Assembly (NCBI GenBank): GCA_965221605.1
Contig: CBDCSK010000014.1
Span: 434,001-498,000, forward strand
Length of the DNA stretch: 64,000 bases
Direction of reading: 5' to 3'
Source: Aldehydirespirator sp965221605
GTDB taxonomy: Bacteria; Actinomycetota; Acidimicrobiia; Acidimicrobiales; Aldehydirespiratoraceae
Shown piece after piece: positions 26,322 through 34,742 of this stretch (positions are counted from its first letter, which is position 1; every line of letters begins with the position of its first letter). The translations under genes and the position numbers were made by a program. Below the pieces are notes generated by a model. That model did not search any database. It had not been told where the DNA came from and saw nothing but the letters and a program-made list of their open reading frames with translations.

Positions 26322-26350
26322 CCTGAGGGTCGCTCGGGCCACAGCCTCGA
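26298..26350 (-). repeat. Dispersed intergenic repeat, copy C (diverged)
   Basis: Read on the minus strand it gives GAGGCTGTGGCCCGAGCGAC, a 10-15-bp variable part, then AGCGAACAAGAGCGGG followed by AAACAC. Copy B at 14116-14170 aligns along its full length with about ten differences. Like copies A and B it sits in an intergenic space directly after a stop codon. Confidence 0.55.
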
Positions 26351-26428
26351 CCGTGTAAGCCGGATTCGCGTGCACTCTTCTTCGGCCACGAATGGCTAGA
26401 GTCATGTCTCCGCATTCGAGGATCGTCT

Positions 26429-28717
26429 ATGGCACCGACCGTCTATCGCGACACCGGCTACACGCTGATGTACCTGGTTGAGGAGATCCGGCACGGAAAG
26501 ATTGCATTGCCTGACATACAGAGGCCGTTCGTCTGGTCGTCCGCCCAAGTCCGCGACCTCTTCGATTCGATGTATCGGGGGTTCCCAGTCGGCACGTTGA
26601 TGTTCTGGGAGACAGGGGCCGCTGTCGGAATGCGCCAGGTCGGAGGCGGCGAGAACGAAGGTGTACCCCGGCTGCTGATCGTGGACGGCCAGCAGAGGCT
26701 CACGTCGTTGTACGCGGTGCTCACGGGCAGCCCCGTTCTCACCAACCGCTATCAGCACAGGCAGATCCGCATCGCCTTTCGGCCCGAGGATGAGACCTTC
26801 GAGGTCGCCAGCGCAGCCATCCAGCGAGACCCCGAGTACATCGCGGACATCACAACGCTTTGGGCTGACAGATTCAGGTCGACGGTTCGAGCCTTCCTCG
26901 GCAAGCTCGGGGCACACCGCGGCGCGGCGCTAGACAATGGATGCGGTGATTGGAGCGACGAGCAGGACGTCTTGGAGGAGCGCATAGACCGGGTGCGCGA
27001 TCTGCGCGACTTCCGATTCCAGGTACTTGAGCTGGGCGCGAGCGCTGACGAGGAGCAAGTCGCCGAGATCTTCGTGCGGACCAACTCCGAGGGCGTGAAG
27101 CTCACCAACTCCGACTTCATCCTGACACTCATGTCGGTCCACTGGGATGAGGGCCGTCGGCAGCTTGAGCGGTTCTGCCGCCATGCCGTCGACGCAACCG
27201 TTGCCGGGCCATCGCCCAAGAACGCGTTCATCGAGCCGGGTCCGGACCAACTGCTTCGTGCCGGAGTCGGACTCGCCTTCCGGCGGGGCCGGCTCAGCCA
27301 CGTCTACAACATTCTGCGTGGCAAGGATCTGGAGACGGGCGAGATCTCGGAGACTCGCCGCACCGCACAGTTCGAGGCTCTGGCCGACGCGCAGGACGGA
27401 GTCCTGGACCTGAGCAATTGGCACGAGTTCCTCAAATGCCTCACCCACGCGGGATTTCGCAGCAACCGGATGCTGACCTCACGGAACGCTCTCATCTACG
27501 CCTACGTGCTATGGCTGATCGGCAGGCGCGACTTCGGACTCGACATCAAGACGCTCAGAGGCCTGATCGCCCGCTGGTTCTTCATGTCGCACACGACGGG
27601 TCGCTACACCGGCTCCTTCGAGACGCAGATCGAGGCGGATCTCGGGCGGTTGACGACCCACGCCGACGGGAGCGGACAGGCATTCTGCGATGAACTCGAT
27701 CGGCTGGTCCGGGCAACGTTCACCAATGACTACTGGGAAATATCGCTTCCCAACCGACTCGATACGTCCTCTGCCCGCTCGCCAGTCCTGTCCGCGTATC
27801 AGGCTGCCTTGAACCTTCTCGATGCCGAAGCGCTGTTCAGCGACCTGCGTCTCCGCGACCTGCTCGACCCCACCGTGACCGCTCCCCGATCTGTGGAGCG
27901 GCATCACCTGTTCCCGAAGGCCCACCTCGCCGCCAAGGGCATCACCGGCACCCGCAACGTCAATGCGATCGCCAACATGGCCTACCTCGACTGGCCAGAC
28001 AACACGATGATCTCGGCTGACGATCCTCTCACGTACTGGCCGGCGATGACTGCACGGCTCGAACCCGACCGGCTCGAACGCCAGATCTACTGGCACGCCC
28101 TGCCCGTCGGCTGGGAACAACTCGATTACACCACTTTCTGTGATCGCCGACGAACGCTCCTCGCCCGGGTCGTGCGAGACGGGTTCAACACCCTGTGGGA
28201 GGAGAACACGCCCGAGCCAGCCGAGGGCGCAGTCGAGCTGCTGCGAGTTGGAGAGTCGCAAACCGTGGAATTCAAGTCGACCGCCCGCTGGAGCCTGCAC
28301 GCCGGCCGACCCGACAAGAAGATGGAGCATGCCATCACCAAGACTGTCTGCGGGTTCCTCAACGCCCAAGGCGGCAAGCTGCTCATCGGCATCGACGACG
28401 ACGGCAACGTCGTCGGCCTCGGATCGGACCTGCAGACCCTTCGCAAGAAGGACCACGACGGATACGAGCTGTTCCTGCGCCAGATGCTCGACGACAGCAT
28501 CTCGGTCCCGACCGCCGGAATCGTCCGCATCAGCTTCGAGAGCGTCGCCGGCGAGAGCATCTGCGTCGTGTCGGCATCATCGTCTGGCAAGCCGGTATTC
28601 GCCAGATCTCACGAAGGTGACCGCGGCCATTCGGAGTTCTGGGTCCGGATCGGGAACGCAACCAGGCAACTGCACGGCGACGACATGGTGGGGTACCAGT
28701 CCAATCACTGGGGTTGA
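26429..28717 (+). CDS. GmrSD-like DUF262/DUF1524 protein fused to an AlbA_2 (Schlafen-type) domain
   Basis: A 762-residue protein. The N-terminal DUF262 (GmrS-like NTPase/ParB-type) region has LPDIQRPFVW and IVDGQQRLTSLYAVL (about residue 85). A DUF1524 HNH-like region has ERHHLFPKAHL (about 490) and NMAYLDWPDNTMIS. The C-terminal AlbA_2 domain has ESQTVEFKSTARW (about 610) and KTVCGFLNAQGGKLLIGIDDDGNVVGL. GmrSD enzymes are type IV restriction systems against modified DNA; a GmrSD plus Schlafen-like fusion is therefore a likely phage-defence protein. Codon use has more A/T than its neighbours, consistent with transfer into the hydrogenase region. Confidence 0.85.
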   Translation: MAPTVYRDTGYTLMYLVEEIRHGKIALPDIQRPFVWSSAQVRDLFDSMYRGFPVGTLMFWETGAAVGMRQVGGGENEGVPRLLIVDGQQRLTSLYAVLTGSPVLTNRYQHRQIRIAFRPEDETFEVASAAIQRDPEYIADITTLWADRFRSTVRAFLGKLGAHRGAALDNGCGDWSDEQDVLEERIDRVRDLRDFRFQVLELGASADEEQVAEIFVRTNSEGVKLTNSDFILTLMSVHWDEGRRQLERFCRHAVDATVAGPSPKNAFIEPGPDQLLRAGVGLAFRRGRLSHVYNILRGKDLETGEISETRRTAQFEALADAQDGVLDLSNWHEFLKCLTHAGFRSNRMLTSRNALIYAYVLWLIGRRDFGLDIKTLRGLIARWFFMSHTTGRYTGSFETQIEADLGRLTTHADGSGQAFCDELDRLVRATFTNDYWEISLPNRLDTSSARSPVLSAYQAALNLLDAEALFSDLRLRDLLDPTVTAPRSVERHHLFPKAHLAAKGITGTRNVNAIANMAYLDWPDNTMISADDPLTYWPAMTARLEPDRLERQIYWHALPVGWEQLDYTTFCDRRRTLLARVVRDGFNTLWEENTPEPAEGAVELLRVGESQTVEFKSTARWSLHAGRPDKKMEHAITKTVCGFLNAQGGKLLIGIDDDGNVVGLGSDLQTLRKKDHDGYELFLRQMLDDSISVPTAGIVRISFESVAGESICVVSASSSGKPVFARSHEGDRGHSEFWVRIGNATRQLHGDDMVGYQSNHWG

Positions 28718-28812
28718 CCTAACGGTTCCCCCTCCCAGTAATGTCGCGAAGGGCTGCAACACAGACTCAGGAATGCGATTCGACCGGTGTCGAACTGGCG
28801 CTGACCGTGCGC
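28718..28812. other. Convergent intergenic region with weak hairpin
   Basis: Between the stops of the GmrSD/AlbA gene and the AAA gene. TTCGAC-CGGT-GTCGAA (28779-28794) can form a 6-bp stem with a 4-nt loop. No T tract is present, so a terminator role is only possible. Confidence 0.35.
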
Positions 28813-29976
28813 CTATCGCGGAATGGTGCGTCTCAAGAAGTCGTCGAACAGCGGGACTGTGAACGCGGTGTCGCCATGGGCGGGGCTGTAGATCATGCCT
28901 TTCGCGATCAGCACCGACCGCCGGGGCGCCACAGACTGCACCCGTACACCCAACTCGGCGGCAATGTCGCCTGAGCGGTGCGGACCGGGACCCAACTCGG
29001 CCATCGCTCTGAGATAGACACGCTCCTTGGGAGTGAGGCGATCGAACCGCACCCGAAAGAAGTCCCGGTCGAGCGTGTCGGTCACGCTGCGGCTCGCCGC
29101 GTTCACGTCGTGGTGGGTTATCAAGTCCCCTGGAGCGGCGTTCCAGGCGTGATAGCCCCACTCCTGCACGAAGTACGGATAGCCCCGGGACTCGGCGATG
29201 ATGGATTCAATCGCCGCCGGCTCGAAGCGGGCCTGCAGATCCTCAGCGGGCAGCACTAGGGCATCACGGGCATCGCCGGGCGTGAGAGCGCCGACCTCGG
29301 GGAACGAGAACAGCCGCTCGGTGTAGGTGCGCGCCTGTCCAGCGATGGCGCGCAACTGGGGTAGCCCGGCGGCCACAAGCAATACCGGCAGGTTCAACTG
29401 GGTGGTGCGATGTATGGCGCCGATGGTGGCTCCCATCTCGTCATCCCGCAGGTACTGCGCCTCGTCCACGGCCAGCACTATCCCGCTGCCGCCGTCGGCC
29501 GCCGCTTCCCCCGCGGTCACAAGCAAGTCCGCGAGGTCCTCCGACAGGACGCCCGAGTCGGCCAGCCCGGGCGCGGGATCCACTCCGACGGAGATAGCGG
29601 AACCGTCGGGCAGGTGTAGAGCAAACGACCTGAGCGCCCCGAGTGCCCGGGCCGCGGCCCGGCGGACCGGACCCTCAGCCAGCTGTAGTAGGACTCGGCG
29701 GAGCCGGATGGCAAGAAGTTGGCTGAAGCTGCCTGAGTCGGAGGCCTCTACGAATGCAGTCCGTGCACCCTCTTGCCCGGCGATCTCCATGAAGCGGTTG
29801 AGAAGCACCGTCTTGCCCGTGCCGCGCAGACCGAGCAGCATGCAACTCTTGCCGGGGCGCTGGTCGAGCGCACGCCTCAAGGTCACACCGAAATCGTCGA
29901 TCATCACGTCGCGTCCCACTAGCGCTGCGGGCTGCGTTCCCGCGCCCGGCCTGTACGGATTGGCGAGTCGGTCCAT
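28813..29976 (-). CDS. AAA ATPase with C-terminal winged helix
   Basis: A 387-residue ATPase of the AAA_16/Orc1-like group: opening LVGRDVMIDDFG, Walker A LLGLRGTGKTVLLNRFME (about residue 50), Walker B IVLAVDEAQYL (about 160), sensor region LPVLLVAAGLPQL, and a C-terminal winged-helix region (LTPKERVYLRAMAELGPGPHRSGDIAAELGVRVQSVAPRRSVLIAKGMI). Such proteins are common near actinobacterial defence or accessory genes. It converges on the GmrSD/AlbA gene and may belong to the same defence islet; no direct evidence of joint function is seen. Confidence 0.82.
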   Translation of the reverse strand: MDRLANPYRPGAGTQPAALVGRDVMIDDFGVTLRRALDQRPGKSCMLLGLRGTGKTVLLNRFMEIAGQEGARTAFVEASDSGSFSQLLAIRLRRVLLQLAEGPVRRAAARALGALRSFALHLPDGSAISVGVDPAPGLADSGVLSEDLADLLVTAGEAAADGGSGIVLAVDEAQYLRDDEMGATIGAIHRTTQLNLPVLLVAAGLPQLRAIAGQARTYTERLFSFPEVGALTPGDARDALVLPAEDLQARFEPAAIESIIAESRGYPYFVQEWGYHAWNAAPGDLITHHDVNAASRSVTDTLDRDFFRVRFDRLTPKERVYLRAMAELGPGPHRSGDIAAELGVRVQSVAPRRSVLIAKGMIYSPAHGDTAFTVPLFDDFLRRTIPR

Positions 29977-30110
29977 CGTCAGCCTTCCTCAGGCGGACCC
30001 TCATCAAGAGTCTTCTACGTCCGCAAGATCAACAGAGTTTACCATGGTTTATGTAAGTTATGCGCCGACAGATAACTCGTGCATATTTGTGAGAGTCCGG
30101 CTTGTATTTC

Positions 30111-31145
30111 TCAGTCGTCGTGGCGGTGGCGGTGATGGAGGTCGGGCACATGGGGGTGGCTGTGCGCCCTGGGCTGGTGCTGGTGGACGTGGGTGTGGCG
30201 GCCCTCGACGGACGCGTCGTGGCGGTGGTCGTGATGGTCGTCGTCGTGGCTGTGCTCGTGCTCGTGCTCCATGGCCTCGTGGGCGTGCCGGTGATCGTGG
30301 GCCGACTCCAATGACACGCCCACGCCGGCCGCGGCGATGACGACCGCGATCAGCTGCGCGACCGTCACCGACTCTCCCAGCACCGACCAGGCGATGATGG
30401 CCCCGATGAACGGCGCAGCCGCGAAGATCACCTGGCCCCGGGCCGCTCCCAGGTCCCGGGCGCCCTTGACCCAGAACACGATCGACGCGCCGTAGCCGGC
30501 CATGCCGATGATCAACGCCGCCACGATTTGGCCGGCGGTGATGCCGGTGACGCCCTCGGCGAACGCCAAGCCCAGCATGAGGTTGGCCAGACCGGCCACG
30601 AACCCCTTCAGCAGGACCACCTGCTCGGGGCTGAGCTGGTCGATCTTGGCGGTGACGCCGTTGTCGACCCCCCACGCCAGGCAACCCGCCGCGATCAACA
30701 GCGCGCCGACATCGATCTGCGCGCCCGGCTCCCAGGACAGGACCACCCCCGCCACGGTGACCAGCGCGGCGCCGGCCAGGACACGCCCCCCGAGATGCTC
30801 GCGGAAGATGACGGCGGCCAGCAGGACGGTGGCGGCCAGCTCCAGGTTGAGCAGGATCGATGCGGTCGCGGCCGGTGTGCGGGCCAGACCGGCCACCAGC
30901 AGCGCCGGCCCGATGGCGCCGCCCGCGACGACGGCCGCCAGCGCCGGACGCCAGTCGCGCCGCAGTGCCACTGCCGACGGGGGCGAGCGGACGACCGAGG
31001 GCACCACGGCAAGACCCGCCCCCAGATAGAGAAGGCCGGCCAGCACGAGCGAGGACATGTCGCCGGCCAGCTCGGACGCGGCCGGCGCCGACGCCCCGAA
31101 CAGCACCGCCGCCAGCAGGCAGCGAATGATCCCGGCCCGACTCAT
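30111..31145 (-). CDS. EamA-family permease with His-rich C-terminal tail
   Basis: A 344-residue protein with about ten predicted transmembrane helices in two EamA repeats (residues 1-275), then a tail of about 67 residues containing 23 histidines interspersed with Asp and Glu (HDHRHAHEAMEHEHEHSH...). EamA/DMT proteins export or import small metabolites; a His-rich tail suggests binding of nickel, cobalt or zinc. It lies 66 bp after hypE on the same strand, as the last gene of the hyp operon. A role in nickel transport or buffering for the hydrogenase is inferred. Confidence 0.8.
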   Translation of the reverse strand: MSRAGIIRCLLAAVLFGASAPAASELAGDMSSLVLAGLLYLGAGLAVVPSVVRSPPSAVALRRDWRPALAAVVAGGAIGPALLVAGLARTPAATASILLNLELAATVLLAAVIFREHLGGRVLAGAALVTVAGVVLSWEPGAQIDVGALLIAAGCLAWGVDNGVTAKIDQLSPEQVVLLKGFVAGLANLMLGLAFAEGVTGITAGQIVAALIIGMAGYGASIVFWVKGARDLGAARGQVIFAAAPFIGAIIAWSVLGESVTVAQLIAVVIAAAGVGVSLESAHDHRHAHEAMEHEHEHSHDDDHHDHRHDASVEGRHTHVHQHQPRAHSHPHVPDLHHRHRHDD

Positions 31146-31211
31146 GGGCCGCCGCCAGCGCCGGACCTTGCGCCGTTCATCGGCAACAATCTGCCGTGGC
31201 CCGCAGTGCCA

Positions 31212-32303
31212 TTAGCAAATCCGGGGCAGGGGATCGCCGACCAGCATGTCGACAATCCTCGTTCCTCCGAACCCGGTTCGCACCAGCACCAGGCCCGGAT
31301 GTTCATCGGTGATGGCACCCACGACGCAGGCGTCGGCGCCGGCCTCGCAACTCTGCATGGCCTCTACCGCGGTCTCGGCGTCGGTGGCGGGAACCACCGC
31401 CAGCATCTTGCCCTCGTTGGCGATGTACAGCGGGTCGAGTCCCAGCAGCTCGCACGCTCCGGCCACCGGGCCCTGCACCGGCAGCGCCCGCTCGTCCAGC
31501 TCCACCCCCAGCCCCGACGCCGCGGCCAGCTCGTTACAAGCGGAGGCCACCCCACCACGGGTCGGGTCCCGAAGCCAGCGGGTGTCGGGCACCGCATCCA
31601 GAAGAGCTGACACCAACTCGTGCAGCGGCGCCGTGTCCGAGGCCACGTCAGCAGCCAGGGCCAGGTCGCCGCGGGCCACCATCACGGCCACCCCGTGATC
31701 CCCGATCATGCCCGACAGGACCAGGGCGTCGGTGGGCTCCACAGCTGCGGCGTCCAGTTGCGTCCCCTCTCTCACGAAGCCGATCCCGGTGGTGGTGATG
31801 TAGCAGCCGTCGGCCGCACCCCGCTCGACCACCTTGGTGTCGCCGGTGACGATGTCGACGCCCGCCGCCGCGGCGGCCCCGGCCACGTCGCCCACGATGG
31901 CCCGCAGCTCCTCGATTTCCAGTCCCTCCTCGAGCACCAGCGATACCGTCAGCGCTTCGGGCTCGGCTCCCATGGCGGCCAGGTCGTTGATGGTGCCGTT
32001 GACGGCCAGATCACCGATGGAGCCGCCGTTGAAGCGCCGCGGCGTGACCACGAAGGCATCGGTGGTGACAGCCAGACGCCGGCCGTCACCGACTTTGAGC
32101 ACGGCGCCGTCCTCGAGCCGGTCGAGCACGGGGTTGGAGAAGGCCGGTCGGATGACGGCCTCAAGCAGTGACTGGCTGGCCCTGCCGCCCGCCCCGTGGG
32201 CCATGGTGATGGTGTCGTCGGTGAGTTTGGGGGCCCGCCGCCGCCAGGACTCGACCCGGGCCAGAACAGCTTGGCGTGCCTCGAAGTCGCCGGTGGACGG
32301 CAT
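31212..32303 (-). CDS. hypE: Hydrogenase maturation protein HypE
   Basis: A 363-residue PurM-like protein that dehydrates its own C-terminal thiocarboxamide to thiocyanate and passes CN to iron on HypCD. It shows ITMAHGAGGRASQSLL, TTDAFVVTPRRFNGGSIGDLAVNGTINDLAAMGAEP, GDTKVVERG, RDPTRGGVASACNELA and NEGKMLAVV. The C-terminus ends PRIC, the canonical modified cysteine. The ATG at 32303 overlaps the hypD stop (TGATG). Confidence 0.97.
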   Translation of the reverse strand: MPSTGDFEARQAVLARVESWRRRAPKLTDDTITMAHGAGGRASQSLLEAVIRPAFSNPVLDRLEDGAVLKVGDGRRLAVTTDAFVVTPRRFNGGSIGDLAVNGTINDLAAMGAEPEALTVSLVLEEGLEIEELRAIVGDVAGAAAAAGVDIVTGDTKVVERGAADGCYITTTGIGFVREGTQLDAAAVEPTDALVLSGMIGDHGVAVMVARGDLALAADVASDTAPLHELVSALLDAVPDTRWLRDPTRGGVASACNELAAASGLGVELDERALPVQGPVAGACELLGLDPLYIANEGKMLAVVPATDAETAVEAMQSCEAGADACVVGAITDEHPGLVLVRTGFGGTRIVDMLVGDPLPRIC

Positions 32304-33430
32304 CAAGTCGCGTGGACGGGGATGCGCGACCGGCTGGAGTACCGCCCGTAGTTGTAGTAGGCCGCACAGGCGCCCTCCGAGGAGACCATGCAGGTGCCGA
32401 TGGGCGTCTCCGGGGTGCAGGCCGTTCCGAAGACCTTGCACTCCCACGGCCGCAGCGCTCCCTTGAGCACTTCACCGCACTGGCACGCCTTCGGGTCGGC
32501 CACCCGTACGCCAGGGACCTCGTAGCGCAGCTCGGCGTCCCACGCAGCGAACTCCGGCGCGATGGCCAGGGCGCTCTGGGCGATGAACCCCAGACCCCGC
32601 CACTCGAAGTGCGGCCTCACCACGAAGGTCTCCCTCAGCAATGCCAGCGCCCGGGCGTTGCCGTCGCCGGACACGACCCGCCGGTACTGGTTCTCTACCT
32701 CGCAGCGCCCGTCGGCCAGCTGGCGTAGCAGCATCAGGACGGACTGCAGGATGTCGACCGGCTCGAAGCCGGCCGTGACCAGGGGCCGGCCGTACTGCTC
32801 GGGCACGAACCGGTACGGGCTGGTGCCGATGACCGTCGACACGTGCCCCGGGCCCAGGAACCCGTCAAGGTCGAGCCCCGGCGAGTCGAGGATGGCCTTC
32901 AGCGGCGGGACGATGGTGACGTGATTGCAGAACACGCTGAAGTTGTCGACCCGGCGCTCGCGGGCCTGAAGCAGCGTCACCGCGGTCGACGGCGCGGTGG
33001 TCTCGAACCCGACCGCAAGGAACACGACCTGGCGGTCGGGGCTCCGCTCGGCGAGGGCCAGAGCGTCCAGGGGCGAGTACACGATGCGGATATCGGCGCC
33101 GCGGGCCTTGGCCTCCAGCAGGGTCGACTCTCCCCCCGGCACCCGCATCATGTCGCCGAAGCAGCACATGGTCACCCCGTCGGCGCAGGCGACCGCGACG
33201 GCGTCGTCGACGCGGCCCATCGGGATGACGCACACCGGGCATCCCGGGCCGTGGATGAGCTCGATGCTGTCCGGGAGCAGGGCCTCGATGCCGTGGCGGT
33301 AGATCGCGTGGGTGTGGCCCCCGCAGACCTCCATGAACTTCCTCGGCGGCTGGTCGCCGGCCGCACCGGCGATGTCGGCCAGCAGACGGCGGGCCGCCTC
33401 CGGGTCGCGGAACTCGTCGACGTACTTCAC
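32303..33430 (-). CDS. hypD: Hydrogenase maturation protein HypD
   Basis: A 375-residue HypD, scaffold for Fe(CN)2CO assembly. It has the expected cysteine motifs: KFMEVCGGHTHAIYRHG, GPGCPVCVIPMG, MCCFGDMMRVPGG, GFETTAP, and the C-terminal [4Fe-4S] cysteines in CQCGEVLKG, WECKVFGTAC and GTCMVSSEGACAAYYNYGR. The GTG at 33430 overlaps the TGA of the SIS gene (GTGA); the longer upstream frame is Arg-rich and not family-like. Confidence 0.97.
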   Translation of the reverse strand: MKYVDEFRDPEAARRLLADIAGAAGDQPPRKFMEVCGGHTHAIYRHGIEALLPDSIELIHGPGCPVCVIPMGRVDDAVAVACADGVTMCCFGDMMRVPGGESTLLEAKARGADIRIVYSPLDALALAERSPDRQVVFLAVGFETTAPSTAVTLLQARERRVDNFSVFCNHVTIVPPLKAILDSPGLDLDGFLGPGHVSTVIGTSPYRFVPEQYGRPLVTAGFEPVDILQSVLMLLRQLADGRCEVENQYRRVVSGDGNARALALLRETFVVRPHFEWRGLGFIAQSALAIAPEFAAWDAELRYEVPGVRVADPKACQCGEVLKGALRPWECKVFGTACTPETPIGTCMVSSEGACAAYYNYGRYSSRSRIPVHAT

Positions 33431-34476
33431 CGCGCCGCCTGCGGTGCCCGGCCTGCGGCCACGAGCGCGCCGGCGACATGCTCGCACAGCGCGCTCATCA
33501 GCGCGGCCTGGGCCTCCTGGATGCGGTGCACCGACATCGACTGTACGACGAGGCTGTGATGCACGCTCGCGTGGCCTTCGAACGCCCCTCCCCCGTAGCC
33601 GCTGAGCCCCACCGTCGTCATGCCCGTGCCCGCCGCCCGGTCGAACGCCGCGAGCAGGTTGCGGGAGGCGCCGCTGGTGCTGCAGCCCACCAGCACGTCG
33701 CCGGGCTGCCCGAAGGCGTCGAGTTGCCGGGAGAAGATCCGCTCCGCGCCGAGGTCGTTGGCCAGCGCGGTGGCCACGGCGTAGTCGGTCGAGAGCGACT
33801 GGGCCGCCACACCGCCCCGGCGCAGCAGCCGGGCCAGGCGGGCGGCATCGGTGGCACTGCCGCCGTTTCCCATGGTCAGCACACGGCCGCCGGATAGGAC
33901 CGCCCGGCCGATGGCCATGCCGGCCTCCTCGAGCGGGATCCGGTTGGCTTCCAGCGACTCCTCGGCCAGACCCTTGGATTCATCCCGCTTGGCCTCGGCC
34001 GACGCCCGCAGCGAGTCACGCAGCGAGACCTCGTCATCCTCGGCCGCGTCCAGGAACGGGTACAGGAACCCTGTCGAGTCCCCTCCGGCGGCGCCGGCGC
34101 TGCCGACGAGGCCGGGATGCTCAAGCGCGACCTGGACCAGCTCCCACAGCACGTGATAGCTCAAGACGATGGCCGCGTCGGGCTGATCGGCTGCGATGAA
34201 CAGGTCCGCAGCCAGCGCGGCGTCCCCGGCGGCACGGGCATCGCCGATGACCAGCCTGGCATCGGTCGAGGCGGCCCCGGTCCCGGCATCGCCGACGACG
34301 GCAGCCAATGGCCGGGTGCCGGCCACCACGGGATGGACGAACTCCACCGCTACGTGGTGTGCGTGGTCCGGTGCGCCGGGCGCCCACACGCGCAGTCGCC
34401 TCCCGGCGGTGAAGGCGCGGGCCAGCCACATCGCGGCCTCAACCGGGTCGCGGCCGCAGTCGATGGACGCGATCAT
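33427..34476 (-). CDS. SIS-domain (GmhA-like) protein in the hyp operon
   Basis: A 349-residue protein. The N-terminal 150 residues (DPVEAAMWLARAFTAGRRLRVW...DQPDAAIVLSYHVLWELVQVALEHPGL) are unfamiliar but resemble a second degenerate SIS-like fold. The C-terminal half is SIS: GRVLTMGNGGSATDAARLARLL, VATALANDLGAERIFSRQL, GDVLVGCSTSGASRNLLAAF, GMTTVGLSGYGGG. It resembles phosphoheptose isomerases (GmhA). Its position between hypC and hypD with 4-bp overlaps on each side implies a hydrogenase-related role, perhaps binding a phosphorylated ligand or metal-cofactor precursor; none is proven. Confidence 0.8.
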   Translation of the reverse strand: MIASIDCGRDPVEAAMWLARAFTAGRRLRVWAPGAPDHAHHVAVEFVHPVVAGTRPLAAVVGDAGTGAASTDARLVIGDARAAGDAALAADLFIAADQPDAAIVLSYHVLWELVQVALEHPGLVGSAGAAGGDSTGFLYPFLDAAEDDEVSLRDSLRASAEAKRDESKGLAEESLEANRIPLEEAGMAIGRAVLSGGRVLTMGNGGSATDAARLARLLRRGGVAAQSLSTDYAVATALANDLGAERIFSRQLDAFGQPGDVLVGCSTSGASRNLLAAFDRAAGTGMTTVGLSGYGGGAFEGHASVHHSLVVQSMSVHRIQEAQAALMSALCEHVAGALVAAGRAPQAAR

Positions 34477-34742
34477 GGCAGGTCGCTGCTGAAGGCCTCG
34501 AACTCCTCGTCGTACACCGAGCCCAGCTCGCGCATGAACGCCAGCGTCTCGGCCGCCTCGGCCGCATCGATCCTCGACATCGCGAACCCGACGTGAAGCA
34601 GCACCCAGTCGCCGACGGCCAGCGGCTCATCGTCGACCATGATCGTGTTGACCTCTCGCTGAGCGCCCTCCACGTCGACGATGGCCGTGTGCTCGCCCGA
34701 CGGCCCGAGCTCCACCACCACCGCAGGAATCCCGACGCACAT
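34473..34742 (-). CDS. hypC: Hydrogenase assembly chaperone HypC
   Basis: An 89-residue protein starting MCVGIPAVVVEL with the essential Cys2. The OB-fold pattern REVNTIMVDDEPLAVGDWVLLHVGFAMSRIDAAEA is typical of HypC/HupF. It partners HypD in carrying the Fe(CN)2CO unit to the large subunit. Both ends overlap neighbours (TGATG upstream, ATGA downstream). Confidence 0.96.
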   Translation of the reverse strand: MCVGIPAVVVELGPSGEHTAIVDVEGAQREVNTIMVDDEPLAVGDWVLLHVGFAMSRIDAAEAAETLAFMRELGSVYDEEFEAFSSDLP

